Below, piece after piece: positions 6,919 to 13,903 of a DNA stretch of 13,903 nt (its first letter is position 1; each line of letters begins with the position of its first letter). The translations under genes and the position numbers were made by a program. The DNA comes from DYMC01 sp035406705. GTDB lineage: Bacteria; Verrucomicrobiota; Lentisphaeria; Victivallales; GWF2-50-93. The notes beneath the pieces are model-generated. The model made no database searches. It was not told the origin of the DNA and saw nothing but the letters and a program-made list of their open reading frames with translations. The stretch lies in NCBI GenBank assembly GCA_964426675.1, contig CAYRRM010000050.1, forward strand, positions 1 through 13,903, given 5' to 3'.

Positions 6919-7974
6919 ATGAATACGAGAAAAATAATGTTAATCCCCAATTTTATAGCCTTTTTCCTATCTTTTTTATTCTTTATTACATCCTGTAATA
7001 AAACTAAGAATAACAATGAAAATAATACTGCTGATATCCCTGTAAAAGTATTGAACTTAAGAATAAATAAAATTCAAAATTTATTCGAAACTTACGGAAT
7101 AATTGAATCACTCTCCAGCGTACAAATCTCTTCTGAACAACAAGGAAATATAGTTGAAATAAGCGCAAAAGAGGGCGAATGTATTGAAAAAGGAAGCTTG
7201 ATATTAAAAATTGATAACAGTCTTTATCGGGAGGAAAAAGAGCGTGCAGAAGCAAATTTTAATTTAGCTGAATCTCTTTTTAAAAGACAAAAATCTCTTT
7301 TTGAAGCAAAAGCGATATCGGAAAAAGAATATGAAGACGCCTTCTTTGCAATGAAATCTGCAAAGGCAGCTCTTAATCTGGCCACTATATCCCTTGAACG
7401 TTGCGAAATTCGCAGCCCTATTTCGGCCTGCATAGACGAGATTTACGTTGAAGTGGGGGAATATCTTACGCCAGGAAAGAAAGTCGCGAGGCTTGAAAAA
7501 ACTGATATCGTAAAGCTGGTTTTCTATATTCCAGAACAAGATATTTCATCTATCTCTACCGGGACACAAATAACTTATTTTTTAGATTCCGATCCATCAA
7601 AAGTTTTCAACGCACAAATAACTTATATTGCAAAAGCGGCAGATCAGGAAACTTTGACTTACCGTGCAGAAGCATGGATAGAAAATAAAAAAGCACTTTT
7701 ACGTCCCGGTATGCTAGCTAAAGTCTCATTTGTCAGAAAAACTATTGAAAATGCTCTCTCCATACCAATAGAATCCATAATTCCTAAATATGGAGGACAT
7801 TATGTTTTCATTTATGAAAACGGGGTGGCAAAACAAAAAGAAGTAGAGATTTTATTCCTCAGCAGAAAAGAAGCAGTATTGTCGGGGGGATTGAAAGAAG
7901 GAGATAAATTGATAATTGATGGAGGACGCTTCCTGCGTGAAGGAGACAGAATAAAAATTGTAGAGGAATTTTAA
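6919..7974 (+). CDS. RND efflux periplasmic adaptor subunit (membrane-fusion lipoprotein)
   Basis: A 351-residue HlyD/AcrA-type adaptor that links an inner-membrane RND permease to an outer-membrane channel. A lipoprotein signal ends in the lipobox ITSC with lipidated C26, followed by an Asn/Lys-rich flexible tether. Then come the first lipoyl half (about 66-98, with QGNIVEISAKEGECIEKGS), a short alpha-hairpin (about 103-160), the second lipoyl half with RSPISACIDEIYVEVGEYL (165-184), a beta-barrel domain, and a membrane-proximal domain ending in a GLKEGDKLIIDGGRFLREGD block. The ATG at 6919 has no clear ribosome site; a TTG at 6910 would add three residues. It lies nine bases after the DA1-like gene, so coupling is likely. 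Its TAA overlaps the permease ATG by one base. The short hairpin would suit a compact pump. No outer-membrane factor gene is present. Confidence 0.93.
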   Translation: MNTRKIMLIPNFIAFFLSFLFFITSCNKTKNNNENNTADIPVKVLNLRINKIQNLFETYGIIESLSSVQISSEQQGNIVEISAKEGECIEKGSLILKIDNSLYREEKERAEANFNLAESLFKRQKSLFEAKAISEKEYEDAFFAMKSAKAALNLATISLERCEIRSPISACIDEIYVEVGEYLTPGKKVARLEKTDIVKLVFYIPEQDISSISTGTQITYFLDSDPSKVFNAQITYIAKAADQETLTYRAEAWIENKKALLRPGMLAKVSFVRKTIENALSIPIESIIPKYGGHYVFIYENGVAKQKEVEILFLSRKEAVLSGGLKEGDKLIIDGGRFLREGDRIKIVEEF

Positions 7975-10900
7975 TGAAAGCTGTTATTAATAGCGTTCTT
8001 AAAATGAGGCCTGCTGTCTTCTGTCTCATAATTTTTTTCATAATAATCGGAGGATATTCATACTTGACTCTTCCGAGAGAAAACGCCCCCGATATAACAA
8101 TTCCATATGTATTTGTAAGCACAAGTTATGAAGGTGTTTCTCCAGAAGAAATTGAGAATTTAATAACCATCCAGCTTGAAAAGAAATTTCGTGGCCTTGA
8201 TAAAGTAAAAGAGATAAAATCTGAATCGGTTGAAGGAAGTAGCAATATCACAATAGAATTCTACCCGAATCAAAAACTCGATGATGCCGTTCAAAAAGTA
8301 AAAGATAAAATTGATCTTGCAAGGAAAGACTTGCCTGATGATATAGATGAACCAACTGTCAGCGAGGTAAATTTAAGTACGGATATCCCGGTGATGACAA
8401 TTGCCTTTTTTGGTTCAGATAGTCCTAAAACATTAAAAAAAATTGTAGAAGATATTAGAGACAAGGTTGAGTCTGTTCCGGGTGTTCTCGAAGCTAAAAT
8501 TTTTGGAGATCTTGAACGCGAAATTAGAATTGAAATCGACGTAGATAAATTAAATGCCTACGGAATACCCGTATCGGAGATACTCTCAATAATCTCAAAA
8601 GAAAATAAGACATCTTCAGCCGGGAACATTGATATATCAGGAGGGAAATTTCAGATTAGAGTTCCAGGTGAATTTGCAAATCCAAATGAAATCAATAATC
8701 TTATAATCTCAAGGGGGAACAATGGTGCTGTTTATCTTACAGATATTGCCGTAATAAGAGATACTTTTAAGGATATAAGCTCTATATCCCGAATTAACGG
8801 CAAAAAATGTATTTCTCTAATGGTGCAAAAACGCTCCGGTCAAAATGTTATAAAAGTCACAAACGCAGTAAAAAAAGTCCTTCAGGAAGAAAGAAAAAGC
8901 CTTCCTGACGGGATTGACTTTTTAATTACATCAGATCTTTCAAAAGATACTTTTCGTATGCTCATTGAACTTGAAAATAATATAATCAGCGGAATGATTC
9001 TTGTTCTTTGCATCCTTTTTATTGTTCTTGGTTTTAGAAATAGTCTTTTTGTGGGATTAGCTATCCCAATGTCTATGTTAATTAGTTTTGCTGTAATCTC
9101 GTTCATGGGTATAACCCTCAATATGATAGTTCTCTTTAGTTTAATTCTGGTCCTCGGAATGCTTGTTGATAATGCTATTGTTCTGGTAGAAAATTCTTTT
9201 AGATACAGAAATCTCGGTTATAATTCATATGAAGCTTCACTTATGGGAGCATCTGAAGTAGGAATACCTATTATAGGGGCAACATTAACAACTGTCGTTG
9301 CATTTCTTCCTCTATTATTCTGGCCTGATGTAATTGGAGAATTTATGTGGTATTTACCCGTGACACTTATTATCACACTTACTGCTTCTTTATTTGTTGC
9401 TATGGTTATAAATCCTGTGATATGTTCGATATGGCTCAAGGAAAGTTCGCTGGAAAAGGCTGGTTTTTTCAAAAACTTAAGGGCATACGGAGAACTTCTC
9501 ATTTTCATATATGAGAAATTCCTCAGATTTTCTGTTAAAAATCCGAAAAAGATATTTTCAGCTACTGCCATTATCTTTCTTCTCATTACGTTTTTATATT
9601 TTAAATTCGGTGCAGGCATTGAGTTATTTCCAGATGTAGAACCACGACGCGCCAGAATAAATATAGAATATCCTGAAGGGACCAGAATTGAAAAAACCGA
9701 TAATCTTACAATGCAGATAGAAAATAGGATAAAATCCTATCCGGAAATCAAATATTTCCTGAGTACTATAGGAAGCGGTGGAGGTTCTTATTTTGCCGGA
9801 GGGCAACATGGGACAAATTATTCTTCAATACTTCTTGAATTTTCTGATTTCGAAGAAAGAAAAATTCCATCAAGTATAATTGTTGAAGCCATAAGATTAC
9901 AACTAAATGGACTTAATGGCCTTGATTTTGAAAAGATAAAAACCCCAGGAAACTCTATTATCCTTGAAGGATCAAAAAATCAGATAAAAGCGCTAAAACT
10001 TGTCCTACAGGTAATTCTACATGATAAAATAAAAAATTACATTTTAGTAGAAAAAGAGAGCCCGCATTTCAAGCTTTCCTTACCTGAACACGATTTTGAA
10101 AGTATATATGCTCAAATTACAGAATCAGCTAAACCTTTCCCGGGAGCCAAAATCACAGTAAAAAAAGATAAAGAAGGGCCCCCTACTGGCGCTCCTATCC
10201 AAATTGAAATCAGCGGAGATGATTACCAGCTCATTGCTGAACTAACTAATCAAATTGAAAAAAAAATATCCTCCATCGAGGGCATTTCGGATATAAAAAA
10301 TGATCTTATAGAAGGGCTCCCCGAACTTCGATTTATACCGGATAGGAAAAAACTTGCTCTCTTTAATCTCGATACATCAACAGTAGCCACTTTTATTAGA
10401 GCCGCAATCAATGGTCTGGAAGTGAGTAAATATCGCGAAGGAGAAGATGAATATGATATAACGATAAGATTGCCTGAAGAGCAACGCCTCGATACAAGTA
10501 CTTTACTGAGAATGAGAATCCCAAACTCAAAAGGAAAATCAATACCATTGTCAAATCTCGGTTACTTCACATATACCGAAGGTTATGGCACGATAAAAAG
10601 AAAAAATCAGGATCGAACCATTACCATTCAGGCCGAAGCTCAAGAAGGATATTCCGCAAATGATGTCCTGAAAAAAATCCCTGAAAAAATATCTTCATTA
10701 AAAATACCAACAGGATATAAAGTAAATATTACAGGGGAAAATAAAGATCAAGATGAAAACTTCTCTTTTCTTCTAAAATCTTTTTTTATAGCGTCAGGAT
10801 TAATTTTTATAATTCTTGTTCTCCAATTTAATTCTATTCTCCTTCCATTAATAATATTTTCTTCTGTAGTATTTTCCATGATTGGAGTATTCTTGGGTTT

Positions 10901-11303
10901 ACTTGTATTCCACATGAGATTCAGCATTATAATGACAGGATTGGGTATAATAAGCCTCGCTGGAGTAGTCGTAAATAATGCTATAATCCTTCTTGACTTC
11001 GCTATCCAGCTACAGAAAAATAATAATCTGAACTCCGAAGAAGCTGCAATACAAGCTGGAAAACTTAGATTGAGACCTGTCCTTTTAACCGCTATAACAA
11101 CAATCCTCGGATTAATACCAATGGCAATAGGTTGGAGCCTTGAAATCCATTCATTTCCACCCAAATTTATTGCAGGAGCGGAATCAAGCCAGTGGTGGGC
11201 TCCAATGGCAATAGTCGTAATCGTTGGACTTGCCATATCAACCCTCTTAACCCTATTCCTCGCCCCTGCTCTATATACATTTTTATCTAAACTAAAAAAA
11301 TAA
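7974..11303 (+). CDS. RND efflux transporter permease subunit (AcrB/HAE-type)
   Basis: A 1109-residue inner-membrane pump, somewhat longer than the usual 1020-1050. Layout is classical: TM1 (about 10-28), a large porter domain to about 330, TM2-6 (about 335-490), TM7 (about 522-545), a second porter domain, then TM8-12 (about 910-1100). TM4 carries GMLVDNAIVLVEN: D399 matches the first of the two proton-relay aspartates of AcrB, while the second is N400. TM10 carries GVVVNNAIILLDFA (997-1010), where AcrB has the relay Lys, and has D1008 in its place further along. These DN/NN forms occur in many HAE-type pumps of anaerobes, so this is a variant rather than a defect. GAGG lies seven bases before the ATG, which overlaps the adaptor stop. 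Substrate (drug, lipid, bile-like amphiphile or peptide) cannot be read from sequence. Confidence 0.95.
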   Translation: MKAVINSVLKMRPAVFCLIIFFIIIGGYSYLTLPRENAPDITIPYVFVSTSYEGVSPEEIENLITIQLEKKFRGLDKVKEIKSESVEGSSNITIEFYPNQKLDDAVQKVKDKIDLARKDLPDDIDEPTVSEVNLSTDIPVMTIAFFGSDSPKTLKKIVEDIRDKVESVPGVLEAKIFGDLEREIRIEIDVDKLNAYGIPVSEILSIISKENKTSSAGNIDISGGKFQIRVPGEFANPNEINNLIISRGNNGAVYLTDIAVIRDTFKDISSISRINGKKCISLMVQKRSGQNVIKVTNAVKKVLQEERKSLPDGIDFLITSDLSKDTFRMLIELENNIISGMILVLCILFIVLGFRNSLFVGLAIPMSMLISFAVISFMGITLNMIVLFSLILVLGMLVDNAIVLVENSFRYRNLGYNSYEASLMGASEVGIPIIGATLTTVVAFLPLLFWPDVIGEFMWYLPVTLIITLTASLFVAMVINPVICSIWLKESSLEKAGFFKNLRAYGELLIFIYEKFLRFSVKNPKKIFSATAIIFLLITFLYFKFGAGIELFPDVEPRRARINIEYPEGTRIEKTDNLTMQIENRIKSYPEIKYFLSTIGSGGGSYFAGGQHGTNYSSILLEFSDFEERKIPSSIIVEAIRLQLNGLNGLDFEKIKTPGNSIILEGSKNQIKALKLVLQVILHDKIKNYILVEKESPHFKLSLPEHDFESIYAQITESAKPFPGAKITVKKDKEGPPTGAPIQIEISGDDYQLIAELTNQIEKKISSIEGISDIKNDLIEGLPELRFIPDRKKLALFNLDTSTVATFIRAAINGLEVSKYREGEDEYDITIRLPEEQRLDTSTLLRMRIPNSKGKSIPLSNLGYFTYTEGYGTIKRKNQDRTITIQAEAQEGYSANDVLKKIPEKISSLKIPTGYKVNITGENKDQDENFSFLLKSFFIASGLIFIILVLQFNSILLPLIIFSSVVFSMIGVFLGLLVFHMRFSIIMTGLGIISLAGVVVNNAIILLDFAIQLQKNNNLNSEEAAIQAGKLRLRPVLLTAITTILGLIPMAIGWSLEIHSFPPKFIAGAESSQWWAPMAIVVIVGLAISTLLTLFLAPALYTFLSKLKK

Positions 11304-11337
11304 CTTCCTCTCTGATCTTTTCATAAGTTCTCTTTTC

Positions 11338-11364
11338 TATGCCACAAAAATTAATTTTTGCATA
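11338..11364. repeat. AT-rich palindrome/hairpin between the RND and methyltransferase operons
   Basis: A perfect 16-base palindrome CAAAAATTAATTTTTG (11345-11360) is framed by TATGC (11338-11342) and GCATA (11360-11364). It could be a dimeric regulator site or a weak terminator of the RND operon; a run of T (11385-11390) follows but not directly. Palindromes of A and T alone are common in such DNA, though 16 perfect bases with flanking complementary arms is more than usual. Confidence 0.45.
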
Positions 11365-11409
11365 CAATTACCAAAAATCTGCCATTTTTTACGAGAGCGA
11401 TATTTTATT

Positions 11410-11438
11410 TTGTATTAATTTATAGAAAAAAATAAAAT
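11410..11438 (+). promoter_or_regulatory. Possible promoter for the URO-D/Trx-CobW operon
   Basis: TTGTAT (11410-11415) and TAAAAT (11433-11438) are exactly 17 bases apart. The problem is position: the start site would fall near 11445, leaving a leader of about seven bases and cutting into the AGAGG ribosome site at 11441-11445. A promoter slightly further upstream (TTTACG at 11388, TGTATT at 11411) is weaker but would leave a full leader. Confidence 0.35.
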
Positions 11439-11451
11439 ATAGAGGCATAAT

Positions 11452-12822
11452 ATGAAAAACATTACTGGAAAAGAATTACTTTTAAGAGCAATAAGAGGAG
11501 AAGAAACAGAAAGGCCCCCATGGTTACCTTTTGTAGGATGCCATGGAGGATTTTTAATTGGCAAAACAGCTTCGGAATATCTTAAATCGCCAGAATTAAT
11601 TGTTGCCGGACTAAAAAAAGCAAAAGAATTATACAGGCCTGATGGTTTACCTGTAACTTTTGACCTTCAAATAGAAGCAGAAATTCTCGGCTGTTCCTTG
11701 CATTGGGCAGAACAGGTCCCTCCGTCTGTAACAAGTCATCCTCTTGCTGAAGGACTTAGAATAGCTGATTTACCAGATCTTGAGCCATCAAAAGGCAGAC
11801 TCCCTTGCATAATCGAAGCTTTACGTCGCTTAAAAAAAGAAATTGGAAAAGATACTGCCCTGTATGGACTCATATGCGGACCATTTACACTTGCCCTTCA
11901 TCTTCTTGGAAATGATATCTTTCTGCAAATGTTTGATGATGAAAGAGCAGTAAAAGAGCTCTTATCCTACTGCGCTCAAATAGGAATTAAAATGTCTGAT
12001 ATCTACCTTGAAAACGGTGCGGATGTCATATCCGTAGTTGATCCAATGACAAGCCAGATATCTCCTGAGCACTTTGAATCTTTCGTAGCTCCCCCCATGA
12101 ATAAAATATATGAACATATAAGAAGTCGTGGTGCTTTATCGGCCATCTTTGTATGTGGAGATGTAACTAGAAACCTCGAAGCAATGGTAAAAACAAAGGC
12201 AGATTGTATTTCTGTTGATGAGCAGATAGATATGCAATATCTAAAGACCTTATGCGAAAGAGAAAAAAAATCTTTTGGTGGAAATATAAAACTTACCTCC
12301 GTTCTCTTACTTGGTGATGAAAACGATGCAAAAATTGAAGCAGTAAATATCATTGAAAAAAGCGGAAAAAAAGGATTCATATTGGCTCCTGGATGTGACC
12401 TTCCCTATTCCACTCCACCCAAAAATCTCTCTGCTATAGCGCAGATAGTTCACGACCCATATCAATTCGAAGCCGCAAAAACACTAAAAGCAAAAGCCGC
12501 CGACAATTTTGACGACATTTCACTTCCCGATTATAAAGCTGCAAAAACAGTTTTGATTGATGTAATCACTCTTGATTCAACGTCTTGTGCCCCTTGTCAA
12601 TACATGATGGAAGCCGTTCAAAAAGCCGCTGCTCAAAGCGGAATACTCTGTTATATAAATGAACATAAAATTAAAGTCCGTCAGGGAATAGGAATGATGG
12701 TAAAACTCGGAGTTAAAAATCTACCAACCATATGTATAAATGGTGAAGTTAAATTCGCTTCAATTATTCCAGATCAAAAAACATTAATTGAAGCTATAAA
12801 GAAAGCAGCAGGAAAAAAATGA
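11452..12822 (+). CDS. URO-D/MtaA-type methyltransferase-like protein fused to a thioredoxin-like domain
   Basis: A 456-residue two-domain cytoplasmic protein. Residues 1-345 are a URO-D/MtaA/CmuA-superfamily barrel (opening RPPWLPFVGCHGG at 21-33, then FDLQIEAEILGC at 70-81 and CGPFTLALHLLG at 142-153). True uroporphyrinogen decarboxylase motifs are absent, so it is not a heme-synthesis enzyme; relatives move methyl groups between corrinoid proteins and thiols such as coenzyme M. Those enzymes bind zinc by HxC plus a later Cys. Here the motif reads IFVCGD: F233 replaces His, while C235 and C315 (APGCD) remain. Residues 365-456 look like a thioredoxin fold with a CAPC redox pair (C379, C382), a cis-proline-like NLPTI (P425) and INGEVKF. 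AGAGG lies six bases before the ATG. Its stop overlaps the CobW start by four bases. Methyl donor and acceptor are unknown, and no corrinoid protein gene is in view. Confidence 0.85.
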   Translation: MKNITGKELLLRAIRGEETERPPWLPFVGCHGGFLIGKTASEYLKSPELIVAGLKKAKELYRPDGLPVTFDLQIEAEILGCSLHWAEQVPPSVTSHPLAEGLRIADLPDLEPSKGRLPCIIEALRRLKKEIGKDTALYGLICGPFTLALHLLGNDIFLQMFDDERAVKELLSYCAQIGIKMSDIYLENGADVISVVDPMTSQISPEHFESFVAPPMNKIYEHIRSRGALSAIFVCGDVTRNLEAMVKTKADCISVDEQIDMQYLKTLCEREKKSFGGNIKLTSVLLLGDENDAKIEAVNIIEKSGKKGFILAPGCDLPYSTPPKNLSAIAQIVHDPYQFEAAKTLKAKAADNFDDISLPDYKAAKTVLIDVITLDSTSCAPCQYMMEAVQKAAAQSGILCYINEHKIKVRQGIGMMVKLGVKNLPTICINGEVKFASIIPDQKTLIEAIKKAAGKK

Positions 12823-13709
12823 ATAAAATTAATATAGCTCTTATTACTGGTTTTTTAGGAAGTGGAAAAACAAGTTTTTTGAAAAATTATGCCAAAAAAA
12901 ATAAATCACGCCGAATAGTTTACCTCGTAAATGAATTTTCACCCACAGATATTGACTCAAAATTTTTATCCTCTGAGATTTCAGATATAATTTCTATTCC
13001 GGGAGGCAGTATTTTTTGCAAGTGTCTTGTATCTGAATTTATAAAACATTTAAGAGAAATCCCACAAAAATTTCATGACATTGAAGGCGTGATTATTGAA
13101 GCAAGCGGCATAGCAAATACAAATAGTATTTCAAAGATGTTATTGGAAAGCAGATTAGATAATATTTTCAATCTGACAAGAATTCTTGCTATCATATTTC
13201 CAGATACTTTTCTAAAACTCCTTCATACACTGCCAAATATAAAAACACAGATAGAAACGGCAGATACTGTGATAATAAATAAAATTGATATCTCAACTCC
13301 TGCGAAAATCGCAGAATCAGAGGAAAAAATAATCACCATAAATCCAAATTGCAAAATAATAAAAACTCTTTATGCAAACACCAATATTGAGTTATTTGAA
13401 AAAAGACAAAAACTATTTACAAATGGAGAATATTCTTCTTGCAGAGATCCCAATTACACTGCATTCTCAACAGATTACTCTTTCTCAAAAAAGGAATTAG
13501 AACTCATTACATCAAAATTCAAGAACTCCATATACAGAATAAAGGGTTGGATAAATTCTACTTATCTTGACTATTCCGGTAATTTTTGGAATTTCATACC
13601 AGGACAAGATAAAAATGAAAATATAACTGTATGGATAGTAGATGGAGTTGAAGCAAAAAAGATAATATCATACATCTCTAGTGAATTTAAAACAAAGATT
13701 CAAACTTGA
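12819..13709 (+). CDS. CobW-type G3E-family GTPase (P47K)
   Basis: A 296-residue G3E GTPase of the CobW/YeiR/YjiA branch, which deliver or handle metals such as zinc or cobalt in the cytoplasm. Walker A is GFLGSGKTS (11-19), switch-like NEFSPTDID is at 38-46, Walker B-like IIEASG at 92-97 and the guanine motif NKID at 154-157. The metal-binding loop that reads GGCICC in typical members is GGSIFCKC (62-69): two cysteines, C67 and C69, shifted by one and with Ser in first place. The C-terminal part (about 240-290, KGWINSTYLDYSGNFWNFIPG) fits the small CobW C-terminal domain, though reduced. The ATGA overlap with the upstream gene implies coupled synthesis, so it may load or repair the metal centre of the URO-D-like partner; that role is inference. 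Confidence 0.9.
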   Translation: MNKINIALITGFLGSGKTSFLKNYAKKNKSRRIVYLVNEFSPTDIDSKFLSSEISDIISIPGGSIFCKCLVSEFIKHLREIPQKFHDIEGVIIEASGIANTNSISKMLLESRLDNIFNLTRILAIIFPDTFLKLLHTLPNIKTQIETADTVIINKIDISTPAKIAESEEKIITINPNCKIIKTLYANTNIELFEKRQKLFTNGEYSSCRDPNYTAFSTDYSFSKKELELITSKFKNSIYRIKGWINSTYLDYSGNFWNFIPGQDKNENITVWIVDGVEAKKIISYISSEFKTKIQT

Positions 13710-13780
13710 TAATTTTAAAATTTTTACTTGTCTTTTATCTGTTCCATGAATATATAATCTACATTAAATCACCAAAAGAA

Positions 13781-13903
13781 CTAACATGACTTTATTGCAA
13801 AATCAAAGTTGATTTGCCATGTTTGATTTACCCCATAGGCAAATTGCTGCATCTCAAAAATAAGAAATTTACCAAATCCTACGTTCATGAAATAAGCAAA
13901 AAA
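13781..13903 (-). CDS. Possible 3' end of a convergent gene, cut by the right edge
   Basis: Reading inward from the right edge on the minus strand, one frame stays open for 40 codons to a TAG at 13781-13783. The residues (for example MNVGFGKFLIFE and YGVNQTWQINFDFAIKSC) are varied and protein-like rather than the Lys/Asn/Ile strings of AT-rich noncoding DNA. It would converge on the CobW gene with a 71-base gap. Forty codons is too little for proof, I recognise no family, and the internal ATG would make only a 35-residue protein. Confidence 0.3.
   Translation of the reverse strand, partial: FFAYFMNVGFGKFLIFEMQQFAYGVNQTWQINFDFAIKSC
13797..13817. repeat. Inverted repeat downstream of the CobW gene
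   Basis: GCAAAATCAA and TTGATTTGC pair over nine bases with one bulged A and a two-base core. A near-copy of the right arm, TTGATTTACC (13823-13832 against TTGATTTGCC at 13809-13818), follows. It lacks the T-run of a terminator on the plus strand and overlaps the possible convergent coding end. Confidence 0.35.

Noticed and set aside
9168..9173. D399-N400 in place of the AcrB Asp pair as evidence of an inactive pump
   Set aside because: The DN form is frequent in HAE-type RND permeases, and the first aspartate is kept.
9218..9619. 133-codon minus-strand open frame inside the RND permease
   Set aside because: Lies opposite TM4-7 of a well-supported gene and shows no start signal.
10748..11236. 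162-codon minus-strand open frame inside the RND permease
   Set aside because: Antisense to the conserved TM8-12 region of the permease; its hydrophobic look is a by-product of the opposite strand.
11452..12822. Annotation as uroporphyrinogen decarboxylase (hemE)
   Set aside because: The conserved N-terminal Arg-rich MRQAGR-type motif of HemE is absent, and the closest resemblance is to the MtaA/CmuA-type branch.

Overview
This is an AT-rich stretch of bacterial chromosome with densely packed genes. It almost certainly comes from a diderm (outer-membrane) bacterium, because it carries a lipoprotein periplasmic adaptor and an RND pump as an operon. Nothing in the window fixes the phylum. The mix of pyrR-pyrB, an HPr, a corrinoid-methyltransferase-like protein and an exported LIM/DA1-like protein would suit an anaerobic, poorly characterised lineage, but that is inference only. 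I see no rRNA, tRNA, CRISPR array, insertion sequence or phage gene.

Layout. (1) 1-2739, minus strand: pyrR, pyrB, a MarC-family membrane protein and a Gph-like HAD phosphatase that runs off the left edge. The four genes abut or overlap by 1-4 bases, so this looks like one translationally coupled operon. (2) 2740-3012: an AT-rich spacer with a possible pyrR promoter and an out-of-place G-rich tract; no convincing PyrR attenuator is visible. (3) 3013-5732, minus strand: HPr (ptsH-like), a DUF2157 membrane protein and a GDYXXLXY-type protein with a long extra C-terminal domain. (4) 5733-5877: a divergent promoter region. (5) 5878-11303, plus strand: an exported protein with four cysteine-pair zinc modules and a DA1-like HExxH peptidase domain, followed by an RND adaptor lipoprotein and an RND permease. 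(6) 11304-11451: a spacer with an AT-rich palindrome and a good promoter match. (7) 11452-13709, plus strand: a URO-D/MtaA-type protein fused to a thioredoxin-like domain, overlapping a CobW-type G3E GTPase. (8) 13710-13903: a spacer that may hold the 3' end of a convergent gene cut by the right edge.

How the genes may work together. Block 1 makes and controls pyrimidine precursors. The DUF2157 and GDYXXLXY partners of block 3 are a recurrent pair of unknown function, here placed behind HPr. In block 5 a secreted zinc peptidase is co-transcribed with an efflux pump, hinting at an envelope role. In block 7 a metal-handling GTPase is paired with a protein whose catalytic barrel belongs to the zinc-dependent corrinoid:thiol methyltransferase superfamily, yet the usual zinc-binding His is Phe and a CxxC redox domain has been added. 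Blocks 5 and 7 are the most likely places for undescribed biology.
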